A stretch of 64,000 nt of DNA from NCBI RefSeq assembly GCF_004331435.1, contig NZ_SJKA01000020.1:1-64000 (forward strand). Reading direction: 5' to 3'. Each line of letters starts with the position of its first letter. Position 1 is the stretch's first letter. Shown here one piece after another: positions 1-8,786 of the stretch. The DNA is from Kribbella sindirgiensis (GTDB taxonomy: Bacteria > Actinomycetota > Actinomycetes > Propionibacteriales > Kribbellaceae). The translations under genes and the position numbers were made by a program. The notes under the pieces were generated by a model. That model saw only the letters and a list, made by a program, of their open reading frames with translations. It did not search any database and was not told the origin of the DNA.

Positions 1-1155
1 GGGCTGTGGATCGTCCACACCGCCGACAAGATCCAGCAGATGTGGGTCACCATCCAAGCCATCGCCGCCCTCGCCAAACGCGGCACCAACCCCAACCCCA
101 CCACCAACCCCACCACCAACCCCACCACCAACCCCACCGCCGCAGGTCCCGGCGCGCACCACACCGACCCGCCCAGCCAAGACAACTCCGAGCACCACAC
201 ACCCCCGGGACGGCAAGGCAGCTCCGCACCCCACGATGCTGCTGCCTCGCACGACCAGCCAACGTCCCACGACCAGGCTGTGCCCAACGACCAGCCAACG
301 TCCCACGACCAGGCTGCGGCCAACGATCAGGCTGCGGCCCGCGACGAGTCTGCGGCCAACGATCAGGCTGCGGCCCGCGGCCAGGCTGCGGTCCGCGATG
401 AGGCTGTGCCTCGCAATGATGGTGCGTCGCGCGGGACGGCCCAGCAAGACGGTGGTACCGGGCGCGGTGCAGCAGATGGTGTTGTGGTGACGGACTCCCT
501 CACCACACAAGAGCCGAAGGACAATCGCACCGCCGAGCAGCGGCGCGCGGATGTGGCCGCGGACCTGTTCGAGCACATCCTGCGCAACGGGCTGGACTGG
601 CTCGACCGCCGGCTACCCGACCAGCACCGCCGCCGCCCCCACATCGAGGTCCTCGTCCCCGCCTCGACCCTGCTCGGCCTCGACAACGACCCCGCCGAAC
701 TCACCGGCTACGGACCCATCCCCGCCGAGATGGCCCGCCGCATCGCCACCGACGGCACCTGGCGACGCCTCCTCACCGACCCCACCAACGGCACCGTCCT
801 CGAAGCCTCCACCACCCGCCACGACCCAGGGATGCTGGTCACCGAGACCCTGCTCGCCCGCCACCCCGTCTGCGCCTGGCCCGGCTGCAATCGCACCTCC
901 CGCGAATGCGACCGCGACCACCTCACCCCGTTCGCACATTCCGGGCGCACGAGTCTGTCCGGACTCGCGCCGTACTGCGAATACCACCACGTCATCAAAG
1001 ACACCAAAACCTGGGGCTGGAAAACCACCGCTCACCCCAACGGCTCCATCACCCTCACCACCCCCACCGGCCACCGCTACACCACCGTCCCACCCGCCCG
1101 CGGACCGATCGCGCCATCAGCAACCCCACCGACGGACGACCAACCGCCTTTCTGA
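1..1155 (+). CDS. DUF222/HNH endonuclease-like protein, C-terminal part
   Basis: The frame is open from base 1, so the gene starts upstream and only its last 384 codons are here. The N-terminal DUF222 (13E12-repeat) domain would lie mostly outside the window. The visible part has a threonine/proline/asparagine-rich stretch (four TTNP-like repeats, bases about 92-138). A roughly 5-residue repeat rich in NDQAA/HDQ follows (about 240-420), then a helical region, and near the C-terminus an HNH/McrA-type motif. That motif shows CAWPGC, then DRDHLTP, then YCEYHH, the expected zinc and metal ligands. Such proteins are abundant in Propionibacteriales and Mycobacteriales and are often linked to repeats, but their cellular role is not settled. 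A strong hairpin follows the gene. Confidence 0.85.
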   Translation, partial: GLWIVHTADKIQQMWVTIQAIAALAKRGTNPNPTTNPTTNPTTNPTAAGPGAHHTDPPSQDNSEHHTPPGRQGSSAPHDAAASHDQPTSHDQAVPNDQPTSHDQAAANDQAAARDESAANDQAAARGQAAVRDEAVPRNDGASRGTAQQDGGTGRGAADGVVVTDSLTTQEPKDNRTAEQRRADVAADLFEHILRNGLDWLDRRLPDQHRRRPHIEVLVPASTLLGLDNDPAELTGYGPIPAEMARRIATDGTWRRLLTDPTNGTVLEASTTRHDPGMLVTETLLARHPVCAWPGCNRTSRECDRDHLTPFAHSGRTSLSGLAPYCEYHHVIKDTKTWGWKTTAHPNGSITLTTPTGHRYTTVPPARGPIAPSATPPTDDQPPF

Positions 1156-1265
1156 GCGGTCTCACGCTCCCTCGTCGACCGGCACAGCCCACGCCGAGTG
1201 CTGCGGTGAGCTCCGACACCGCAGACGGCGACGGTCCGGTCACCTGGGATCGTCACATCGAGCCG

Positions 1266-1325
1266 ATGCGCGGACCAATGCGCGGACCAATGCGCGGACC
1301 AGTGCGCGGACCAGTGCGCGGAGGT
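1266..1325. repeat. 12-bp tandem repeat, five copies
   Basis: Five consecutive 12-base units of the form ATGCGCGGACCA lie between the HNH gene and its terminator. Copies 1-3 are identical, copies 4 and 5 begin with G, and copy 5 diverges in its last three bases. The array is outside any supported coding region. The unit length is a multiple of three, so it could have been coding once, but no credible protein covers it. Confidence 0.85.
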
Positions 1326-1354
1326 GCAGATCACCGGCGATGCCGGCGTGCCGT

Positions 1355-1389
1355 CCACCCGCGGCGTGGCACGTTCACGCCGCGGGTGG
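1355..1389. terminator. Bidirectional hairpin terminator
   Basis: A perfect 14-bp inverted repeat (arms 1355-1368 and 1376-1389, CCACCCGCGGCGTG and its complement) with a 7-nt loop sits between two converging genes. There is no clear T-tract, as is common in high-GC actinobacteria. The position suggests termination for both strands. Confidence 0.75.
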
Positions 1390-1397
1390 CACCCGTA

Positions 1398-2498
1398 CTA
1401 GTGCTTCACCTTGTAGATGGTGCCTGGGCCGAACAGCGGTGACGACACGTAGACGTCACCGGCCCGGCTCACCGCCGTACCACCGGGCAGGATCAGCTTG
1501 CCCGCCGCGAGCTCGCGCTTGACGCCCGCCTTGTGGTACTTGCCCGGGTACTGCAGGAACAGTGACCCGACGGTCGAACCGCCGGTCTCGGCCGCAAGCC
1601 AGCTGGCCTTGGACAGCTCCACCACGGCCAGCGTGCCCTTCGGTCCGCCTGCCAGATCCATGATCGACGTGTAGCCGTCGGCGTACCGCGTGCAGTTGCC
1701 CTTCCACGGCTTGACCGGGTCGCATACCGCGCCGACCGAGCCGGGCTTGATCCGCCAGATCTGCGACGTTCCGGGCGTGGCCGGGAAGCCACGGAGCTCA
1801 CCGACGTACCAGTAGCCGTCGGAGCCGACCGTGACGGACGTCGTGACCGCCTCCGCCGGAATCCTGGAACCGGCCGGCGGTGACGGTGGCGCCTCCGGAC
1901 CGGTCGGAAGGCCCGGCGGCACGGTCACCACGCGCGGCTTGAGCCGGGCAACCGTCTTGATCGTGCCGTTCGGCCAGACCCTGAGCAGGTCGTTGCCGCC
2001 GGCATCGGCGACCAGCACCGTGCCGTCCTTGAGTGCGGCCACCCCGAACGGGTTGGAGTCCGTCGGGACGTTCTCCAGGTCGTACGGATCCGGGTCCTTG
2101 ACCTGGTACTTGCCGATCTCGGCGACCTTGACCGGCGACTTGCCCGGCCGCAGCCGGTAGAGCGTCGCGGCGCCCGGTGGCAGCGACTCGCCCGGACCGC
2201 CACCGCCGGTCAGCGCGTACGTCGTACCCCAGATGTTGGTATCGATCGCCGGAGCGAAGCCTTCGCCGACCTTGCCGAGAAGCCGGGTCCTGCTGCCGTA
2301 CTTCGCGTACACCGAGCCGTCACCGACGCTGTAGATGATCGTCCCGCCGTGCAACGCGACGCCACGCGGCGAGTCCAGACCGGTGATCACCGGCGTCAGC
2401 GTGCCATGACTCCCACCGGCCTGTGCCTGCCCGGCGACCAGTGCCGAACCGGTCAGTGCGAGTGCCGCGATCGCGGCGATGCGTGTTCGTACGCCCAT
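1398..2498 (-). CDS. Secreted ScyD/ScyE-family beta-propeller protein
   Basis: This 366-residue protein has a clear Sec signal peptide (charged MGVRTR, hydrophobic core, AQA cleavage site near residue 27). The repeated glycine-rich segments and phrases such as SPRGVAL, NPFGVAAL and GTVLVADAGGNDLL are typical of NHL/SMP-30-like propellers and the ScyD/ScyE family. The start at 2498 is chosen because a GGGG-type ribosome site lies just upstream and the signal peptide begins there; a longer frame to 2558 adds a non-signal-like stretch. No catalytic motif is obvious. Family members are exported, and a binding or lactonase-like role is only possible. Family assignment is fairly sure, function unknown. 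Confidence 0.8.
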   Translation of the reverse strand: MGVRTRIAAIAALALTGSALVAGQAQAGGSHGTLTPVITGLDSPRGVALHGGTIIYSVGDGSVYAKYGSRTRLLGKVGEGFAPAIDTNIWGTTYALTGGGGPGESLPPGAATLYRLRPGKSPVKVAEIGKYQVKDPDPYDLENVPTDSNPFGVAALKDGTVLVADAGGNDLLRVWPNGTIKTVARLKPRVVTVPPGLPTGPEAPPSPPAGSRIPAEAVTTSVTVGSDGYWYVGELRGFPATPGTSQIWRIKPGSVGAVCDPVKPWKGNCTRYADGYTSIMDLAGGPKGTLAVVELSKASWLAAETGGSTVGSLFLQYPGKYHKAGVKRELAAGKLILPGGTAVSRAGDVYVSSPLFGPGTIYKVKH

Positions 2499-2622
2499 GA
2501 ATCCCCCTGCTGCTACGCCTCCCCAGGCGTGGATCCCCCTCCACAGGCAGGAACCCATGGCAACATCAGATGACGATCAGGTCAACCGGGAAACTGCCGG
2601 CACGCGACCCGCGACGCTCAGT

Positions 2623-2670
2623 GCAGGAGCGGAGTCTCAGCGCAGGAGCGGAGTCTCAGCGCAGGAGCGG
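2623..2670. repeat. 19-bp tandem repeat over the 3' end of ctaB
   Basis: A 19-base unit (GCAGGAGCGGAGTCTCAGC) occurs at 2623-2641 and 2642-2660, with a 10-base partial copy at 2661-2670. The last copies include the final codons and stop of ctaB, so the gene end looks locally duplicated. The duplication leaves the reading frame unaffected because it lies at and beyond the stop. Confidence 0.8.
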
Positions 2671-3639
2671 ATCGATGGCCGCCGCGATGAACAGCAGCGC
2701 CAGGTAGATGTTCGAGAAGTGGAAGAGCCGCATCGGCCGCAGCGCCGCGCCGTCCGCACCGGTGTGGGCCCGGAGCAACAACCGGCGGGCCTCGCGGAGG
2801 AACACGAAACCGAGCACGACCGCGGCCAGCGGATATACGAAGCCGGTGTCGCCGATCGGCCAGAGCGCGAGCGACGTGATCACCATGACCACGGAGTACG
2901 CCATGATCTGCCGCGCGGTGGCGACGGGGGTGGCGACTACGGGGAGCATCGGCACGTCCACCGACGCGTAGTCCTCGCGGTACCGCATCGCGAGCGACCA
3001 GGTGTGCGGCGGCGTCCAGAAGAAGACCACCAGGAACAGCACGACCGGCGTCCAGGCCAGCTCGCCGGTGACCGCGGTCCAGCCGATCAGGGTCGGGAAG
3101 CAGCCCGCGATCCCGCCCCAGACGATGTTCTGCACGGTCCGGCGCTTGAGCACCATCGTGTAGCCGAAGACGTAGAACAGGTTCGCGGCCAGCGCGAGGC
3201 CGGACGACAGCCAGTTGACGTAGAAGCCGAGCTCGAGGGTGGCCAGCACGCCGAGGACGACACCGAAGATCGTCGCAGAGCGCGGGCTGACCGCGTGCCG
3301 CGGCAGCGGGCGGCGCCGGGTCCGGCGCATCTGCTCGTCGATGTCGCGGTCGAGGACGCAGTTGATCGTGTTGGCGCTGCCGGAGGCGAGGATGCCGCCG
3401 ATCAGCGTGGCCACCACGACTTCCAGACCGGGCACGCCGCCGGCCGCCAGGAACATCACCGGGACGGTGGTGATCAGGAGCAGCTCGATGATGCGCGGCT
3501 TGGTCAGCCCGACGTACGCCTTCACCACGTCGCGCACCGACGGACTCACGGTTGCAGCTGATACAGCGGCAGCGTCCGGCAGCGGCGTCGGGTACGACGT
3601 CGTCGCGGCAGAACGCGGGTCGACGGCGGTCACGAACAC
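2656..3639 (-). CDS. ctaB: Heme O synthase (protoheme IX farnesyltransferase)
   Basis: This 327-residue polytopic membrane prenyltransferase of the UbiA superfamily transfers a farnesyl group to heme b to give heme O, a precursor of heme A for cytochrome c oxidase. The family motif appears as NTINCVLDRDIDEQMRRT (the first aspartate-rich Mg-diphosphate site), followed by RRRPLPRHAVSP. A second conserved region reads WTPPHTWSLAMRYREDY. Several hydrophobic helices span the rest. The gene faces transketolase across a 216-bp gap, the usual actinobacterial arrangement of ctaB beside the tkt-tal-zwf cluster. The first 35 residues are poorly conserved, so the exact start is uncertain. Confidence 0.95.
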   Translation of the reverse strand: MFVTAVDPRSAATTSYPTPLPDAAAVSAATVSPSVRDVVKAYVGLTKPRIIELLLITTVPVMFLAAGGVPGLEVVVATLIGGILASGSANTINCVLDRDIDEQMRRTRRRPLPRHAVSPRSATIFGVVLGVLATLELGFYVNWLSSGLALAANLFYVFGYTMVLKRRTVQNIVWGGIAGCFPTLIGWTAVTGELAWTPVVLFLVVFFWTPPHTWSLAMRYREDYASVDVPMLPVVATPVATARQIMAYSVVMVITSLALWPIGDTGFVYPLAAVVLGFVFLREARRLLLRAHTGADGAALRPMRLFHFSNIYLALLFIAAAIDPLLR

Positions 3640-3761
3640 CTCGAACAGAGTGGGTTGACGCCGGATGAGCGGCGCTGACGATTCAGCAGTCTACGACGCC
3701 CCGTAGGAGAGTTCTCGCACCCCCCTCCGATCCTTCGGGAACAGCCGGATCGGCTGAACGG

Positions 3762-3767
3762 TTGACA
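3762..3767 (+). promoter_or_regulatory. Possible -35 element upstream of tkt
   Basis: A perfect TTGACA lies about 90 bases upstream of the tkt start, in the gap shared with ctaB. I find no good -10 hexamer 16-19 bases downstream, so this is only a weak promoter call for the tkt-tal-pgi-zwf-opcA-pgl operon. Confidence 0.25.
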
Positions 3768-3855
3768 AACAGTCGAAGGGTGCACAAAGAGATGAGCGGG
3801 CCACAGTAGGCTCATCCTGAGCCAAGAGATCACCATCGAGAGGAGCGCCGCCGGC

Positions 3856-6024
3856 GTGACGGAGAAGACCAGCCCAAAGCTTGAATGGACCGAACTGGAC
3901 CAGCGCGCGGTCGACACCGTCCGGGTGCTCGCGATGGACGCGGTCGAGAAGGTCGGCAACGGACATCCCGGGACGGCGATGAGCCTCGCACCGGCGGCGT
4001 ACCTGCTGTTCCAGAAGGTGATGCGGCACAACCCGGCGGACCCGCACTGGGCCGGCCGCGACCGGTTCGTGCTGTCCGCGGGACACTCCAGCCTCACCCT
4101 CTACATCCAGCTCTACCTGGCCGGCTTCGGCCTCGAGCTGGACGACCTGAAGGCGCTGCGGACCTGGGGCAGCAAGACCCCGGGCCACCCCGAGTACCGG
4201 CACACCCCCGGCGTCGAGACCACCACCGGCCCGCTCGGCCAGGGTGTCGGCAACGCGGTCGGTATGGCGATGGCAGCCCGTCGTGAGCGCGGCCTGCTCG
4301 AGCCGGACGCGCCGAAGGGCGAGGGCCTGTTCGACCACCAGGTGTACGTGATCGCGTCCGACGGTGACATCGAGGAAGGCGTCGCGTCCGAGGCCTCGTC
4401 GCTGGCCGGCACGCAGAAGCTCGGGAACCTGACCGTCATCTACGACGCGAACAAGATCTCGATCGAGGACAACACCGACATCGCGCTGTCCGAGGACGTG
4501 GCGGCGCGCTACGCGGCGTACGGCTGGCACGTGCAGGACGTCGACTGGACCCAGGGCGGCACCGGTTACGAGGAGGACGTCCAGGCGCTGTACGACGCGC
4601 TGGAGGCGGCCCGCGCCGTAACGGACAAGCCGAGCTTCATCCGGCTGCACACGATCATCGGCTGGCCGGCCCCGAACAAGCAGAACACCGGCAAGATCCA
4701 CGGTTCGGCGCTCGGCGCGGACGAGGTCGCCGCGACCAAGAAGGTCCTCGGCTGGGACCCGGAGCAGACGTTCCAGGTGGCCGACGACGTGATCGCGCAC
4801 ACCCGCGCGGCCCTCGACCGCGGCAAGGCGCTCGAGACCGAGTGGACCGCGAAGTTCGACGCGTGGAAGGCCGCGAACCCGGAGCGGGCCGCGCTGCTGG
4901 ACCGGCTCTCGAAGCGTGAGCTTCCGGACGGCTGGAAGGACAAGCTGCCGAGCTGGGAGGCCGACGCCAAGGGTGTCGCGACCCGCGCGGCGTCCGGCGA
5001 CGTGCTGACCAACCTCGCGCCGGAGCTGCCCGAGCTCTGGGGCGGTTCGGCCGACCTGGCCGGCTCCAACAACACCACTCCGAAGGGGCAGCCGTCGTTC
5101 ATCCCGGCGGAGTACTCGACCAAGGAGTTCTCCGGCGACGAGTACGGCCGGGTCCTGCACTTCGGGATCCGCGAGCACGCCATGGGCTCGGTGCTGAACG
5201 GCATCGCGCTGCACGGCCTGACCCGCCCGTACGGCGGTACCTTCCTGGTCTTCTCCGACTACATGCGCCCGTCCGTGCGGCTGGCCGCACTGATGCAGCT
5301 GCCGGTGACGTACGTATGGACGCACGACTCGATCGGCCTCGGCGAGGACGGCCCGACGCACCAGCCGATCGAGCACCTCTCGGCGCTGCGGGCGATCCCG
5401 GGCCTGGACGTCGTACGGCCCGGTGACGCGAACGAGACGGCGGCCGCGTGGGCCGCCATTCTCGAGCACACCGACCGCCCGGCGGGCCTGGTGCTGACCC
5501 GGCAGAACGTGCCGACCTTCCCGCGCGGCACCGACGGGTACGCGACCACGGAGAACGTCTCGAAGGGCGCCTACGTGCTCCTCGACGCTGACGGCACGCC
5601 GGACGTGGTGCTGATCGGCACCGGCTCGGAGGTGCAGTTGGCCGTCGAGGCACGCGCCAAGCTGGCCGAGGAGGGCGTCAACGCCCGCGTCGTGTCGATG
5701 CCGTCGCGCGAGTGGTTCGACGAGCAGGACGACGCGTACCGCGAGTCGGTCATCCCGGCCGATGTCCGGGCCCGGGTCTCGGTCGAGGCCGGGATCGCCC
5801 AGAGCTGGCACGACATCGTCGGTGACTCCGGCCGCTCGGTGAGCCTGGAGCACTACGGGGCGTCCGCGGCGTACCAGACGCTGTACGACGAGTTCGGCAT
5901 CACGACCGACGCGGTCGTGCAGGCCGCGAAGGACAGCATCGCCGCCGCCGCGCAGATCAGCGGTCCGGGTGTCCCGCCCGGTCGCGCCGCCGCCGGGCCG
6001 GTCGGACCGGCCGACGCCAACTGA
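3856..6024 (+). CDS. tkt: Transketolase
   Basis: This 722-residue thiamine-diphosphate enzyme of the non-oxidative pentose phosphate pathway moves two-carbon ketol units between sugar phosphates. The N-terminal half has GNGHPGTAMS near residue 34 and the ThDP-binding segment SDGDIEEG with a downstream N residue near 168-200. The central pyrimidine-binding domain carries FGIREHAMG and THDSIGLGEDGPTHQP. The C-terminal domain includes GTGSEVQLA. The GTG start at 3856 follows an AGGAG site at 3841-3845. The last 25 residues are a Gly/Pro/Ala-rich extension beyond the usual end of the fold. It is the first gene of the central-carbon operon. Confidence 0.97.
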   Translation: MTEKTSPKLEWTELDQRAVDTVRVLAMDAVEKVGNGHPGTAMSLAPAAYLLFQKVMRHNPADPHWAGRDRFVLSAGHSSLTLYIQLYLAGFGLELDDLKALRTWGSKTPGHPEYRHTPGVETTTGPLGQGVGNAVGMAMAARRERGLLEPDAPKGEGLFDHQVYVIASDGDIEEGVASEASSLAGTQKLGNLTVIYDANKISIEDNTDIALSEDVAARYAAYGWHVQDVDWTQGGTGYEEDVQALYDALEAARAVTDKPSFIRLHTIIGWPAPNKQNTGKIHGSALGADEVAATKKVLGWDPEQTFQVADDVIAHTRAALDRGKALETEWTAKFDAWKAANPERAALLDRLSKRELPDGWKDKLPSWEADAKGVATRAASGDVLTNLAPELPELWGGSADLAGSNNTTPKGQPSFIPAEYSTKEFSGDEYGRVLHFGIREHAMGSVLNGIALHGLTRPYGGTFLVFSDYMRPSVRLAALMQLPVTYVWTHDSIGLGEDGPTHQPIEHLSALRAIPGLDVVRPGDANETAAAWAAILEHTDRPAGLVLTRQNVPTFPRGTDGYATTENVSKGAYVLLDADGTPDVVLIGTGSEVQLAVEARAKLAEEGVNARVVSMPSREWFDEQDDAYRESVIPADVRARVSVEAGIAQSWHDIVGDSGRSVSLEHYGASAAYQTLYDEFGITTDAVVQAAKDSIAAAAQISGPGVPPGRAAAGPVGPADAN

Positions 6025-6064
6025 ATCAAACAACAGAAGATTCTTGGAAGAAGGCATCGGAGAT

Positions 6065-7174
6065 ATGAACGATCGCTTGAAAGCACTCGCCGACGCGGGT
6101 GTCTCCATCTGGCTGGACGACCTGTCCCGTGAGCGGCTGACCAGCGGCAGCCTGCAGGCGCTGATCGAGGACAAGCACGTCACCGGCGTGACCACCAACC
6201 CGACCATCTTCGCCAAGGCCATCTCGGACGCCGACGCGTACGCCGAGGTGATCGGCAAGCTGGCCGCGCAGGGCGTCTCCACCGACGAGGCGATCCGGGT
6301 GATCACCACCAGCGACGTCCGCGACGGCGCCGACGTGCTCAAGCCGGCGTACGACGACTCCGCGGGCCAGGACGGCCGGGTGTCGATCGAGGTCGAGCCG
6401 ACGCTCGCGCACGACACCGCGAAGACGGTCGAGCAGGCCAAGCTGCTGTGGGACATCGTCGGCCGGGAGAACGTCTTCATCAAGATCCCGGCCACCAAGG
6501 CGGGGCTGCCGGCAATCACCAAAACGCTGGCCGCCGGGATCAGCGTGAACGTGACGCTGATCTTCTCGCTGGAGCGCTACAAGGCGGTCGCGGTCGCCTT
6601 CCTGGAGGGCCTCGAGCAGGCCGTCGAGAACGGCCACGACGTGACCAAGATGGCCAGCGTCGCGTCGTTCTTCGTCAGCCGCGTGGACAGCGAGATCGAC
6701 AAGCGCCTCGAGGCGATCGGCACCGACGAGGCCAAGGCACTGAAGGGCAAAGCGGCGATCGCGAACGCGCGGCTCGCGTTCGAGGCGTACGAGGAGATCT
6801 TCGCCACCGACCGCTGGCGGGAGCTGGAGACCGCCGGGGCCAAGCCGCAGCGTCCGTTGTGGGCGTCCACCGGCACGAAGGACCCGTCGTACTCCCCCAC
6901 GCTGTACGTCGACAACCTGGTCACCCGCGGTGTCGTCAACACGATGCCGGAGGCAACCATCAAGGCGGTCGAGGAGCACAGCGAGATCACCGGTGACACG
7001 GTCCGCGGCGACTACGCCGGCGACCGCAAGGTGATCGACGACCTGGAGCGGCTGGGCATCTCGTACGACGAGGTCGTGCAACTGCTCGAGGACGAGGGCG
7101 TCGCGAAATTCGAGGCATCCTGGTCGGAGCTGCAGGACACCGTCGCCGCGGCCCTGAAGGCGGCTGCCAAGTGA
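6065..7174 (+). CDS. tal: Transaldolase
   Basis: This 369-residue cytosolic aldolase transfers the dihydroxyacetone moiety in the non-oxidative pentose phosphate pathway. The start at 6065 gives the typical actinobacterial N-terminus (MNDRLKALADAGVSIWLDDLSR) and follows a GGAG at 6058-6061. Motifs are GVTTNPTIFAKAI near residue 40 and VFIKIPATKAG near 138, where the lysine forms the Schiff base. PQRPLWASTGTKDP near the C-terminal third is also typical. The stop overlaps the GTG of pgi by four bases, so the two are translationally coupled. Confidence 0.97.
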   Translation: MNDRLKALADAGVSIWLDDLSRERLTSGSLQALIEDKHVTGVTTNPTIFAKAISDADAYAEVIGKLAAQGVSTDEAIRVITTSDVRDGADVLKPAYDDSAGQDGRVSIEVEPTLAHDTAKTVEQAKLLWDIVGRENVFIKIPATKAGLPAITKTLAAGISVNVTLIFSLERYKAVAVAFLEGLEQAVENGHDVTKMASVASFFVSRVDSEIDKRLEAIGTDEAKALKGKAAIANARLAFEAYEEIFATDRWRELETAGAKPQRPLWASTGTKDPSYSPTLYVDNLVTRGVVNTMPEATIKAVEEHSEITGDTVRGDYAGDRKVIDDLERLGISYDEVVQLLEDEGVAKFEASWSELQDTVAAALKAAAK

Positions 7175-8745
7175 CCAACGTAACCACGCAGAACGGCGAC
7201 TGGACCGAGGTCGTCGAGAAGCTCGTCGCCGAGAAGATCGCCTCCCGGATCGCCGCGAAGGACGCGACGATCTGGGGCCCGGACGCCGAGGCCGAGGCCT
7301 CGATCCGGCTGGGCTGGGTCGACCTGCACGACACCTCGCGGCCGCTGCTGGCCGAGATCGAGGCACTGCAGGCCGACCTGCGGTCCGAGGGCCTGGACCG
7401 GATCGTGCTGTCCGGTATGGGCGGCTCGTCACTGGCGCCGGAGGTCATCACCCGGACGGCGGGCGTGGAGCTCGTCGTCCTCGACTCGACCGACCCGAGC
7501 GTCGTGAAGCGCGCGCTCGACGGTGACCTGTCGAAGACCGTCATCGTGGTGTCCAGCAAGTCGGGCGGCACGGTCGAGACCGACAGCCACCGCCGTACTT
7601 TCGCCAAGGCGTTCACCGACGCCGGGATCGACGCCGCCTCGCGGATCGTCGTCGTGACGGACCCGGGTTCGCCGTTCGAGAAGCTGTCGGCGGACGAGGG
7701 CTACCGCAAGACGTTCCTCGCGGACCCGAACGTCGGCGGGCGGTACAGCGCGCTGACGGCGTTCGGCCTGGTGCCGTCCGGTCTGGCCGGCGCCGACATC
7801 GCCGAGCTGCTCGACCAGGCGGCCGAGGCAGCGCCGGCACTGCAGGCCGACTCGACCGACAACCCGGCGCTCTGGCTGGGCGCGGTGCTCGCGGCGAGCG
7901 CGGGCCGGGACAAGGCGATCATCACCGCGGACGGTTCTGACATCGTCGGGTTCCCGGACTGGGCCGAGCAGCTGATCGCGGAGAGCACCGGCAAGAACGG
8001 CACCGGCGTACTGCCGGTCGCGGTCGAGGTCGGCGCACCGGAGCTGCGCAGCGAGGCCGCTGACCTCACCAACGCCCTGCTGGCGGAGAAGGCGACGAGC
8101 GGTGTGCCGACGGCGCTGACGTCCGGTTCGCTCGGCGGCCAGTTCCTCCTCTGGGAGGTTGCGACGGCGGTGGCGGGCTACCTGCTCGGCATCGACCCGT
8201 TCGACCAGCCGGACGTGGAGAGCGCGAAGAAGGCCGCGCGCGGTCTGCTCGACGCGCAGCCGGAGCCGGAGGCGGCCGCCTTCACCGACGGCGCCGTCGA
8301 GGTTCGCGGTTCCGAGGGCCTGCTCGACGGTGTGGACTCGCTGCAGGGCGCGGTCGACGCGCTGCTGGGCAAGCTCGAGCCGAAGGGGTACGTCGCGGTG
8401 ATGGCGTATCTCGACTCGGAGCGCGATGCCGACCTGATCGCGATCCGCCCGGCGATCACGACCAGGACCGGCCGTCCGACGACGTTCGGGTGGGGGCCGC
8501 GCTTCCTGCACTCGACCGGTCAGTACCACAAGGGCGGCCACCCCGAGGGCGTGTACCTGCAGATCACCGGGGCGCACGCCACCGACGTGGAGATCCCCGA
8601 CCGTCCGTTCACGTTCGGCACGCTGATCTCGGCGCAGGCCGCCGGTGACGCGAACGTGCTGGCGGAGCGCGGCCGTCCGGTGCTGCGGTTGCACCTCACG
8701 GACGTCGCGAACGGCGTACAGCAGCTCCTGTCCCTGTTGAAATAG
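7171..8745 (+). CDS. pgi: Glucose-6-phosphate isomerase
   Basis: This 524-residue enzyme interconverts glucose 6-phosphate and fructose 6-phosphate. It is the actinobacterial form found between tal and zwf. Two SIS domains are recognisable: SGMGGSSLAPEV near residue 80 and VSSKSGGTVET near 126 in the first, and the C-terminal segment around RFLHSTGQYHKGG in the second. Its GTG start overlaps the tal stop (GTGA), and zwf begins 41 bases after its end. The location joins glycolysis with both branches of the pentose phosphate pathway in one transcript. Confidence 0.95.
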   Translation: MTNVTTQNGDWTEVVEKLVAEKIASRIAAKDATIWGPDAEAEASIRLGWVDLHDTSRPLLAEIEALQADLRSEGLDRIVLSGMGGSSLAPEVITRTAGVELVVLDSTDPSVVKRALDGDLSKTVIVVSSKSGGTVETDSHRRTFAKAFTDAGIDAASRIVVVTDPGSPFEKLSADEGYRKTFLADPNVGGRYSALTAFGLVPSGLAGADIAELLDQAAEAAPALQADSTDNPALWLGAVLAASAGRDKAIITADGSDIVGFPDWAEQLIAESTGKNGTGVLPVAVEVGAPELRSEAADLTNALLAEKATSGVPTALTSGSLGGQFLLWEVATAVAGYLLGIDPFDQPDVESAKKAARGLLDAQPEPEAAAFTDGAVEVRGSEGLLDGVDSLQGAVDALLGKLEPKGYVAVMAYLDSERDADLIAIRPAITTRTGRPTTFGWGPRFLHSTGQYHKGGHPEGVYLQITGAHATDVEIPDRPFTFGTLISAQAAGDANVLAERGRPVLRLHLTDVANGVQQLLSLLK

Positions 8746-8786
8746 GCCCTGTCCAAGTAGAGACGACACTCGGAGGGAAGCGGCTG

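Noticed and set aside
3691..6522. Very long open frame antisense to tkt and tal
   Set aside because: High-GC codon bias keeps the opposite strand open. The translated sequence has no recognisable domain, and the plus strand encodes clear transketolase and transaldolase.
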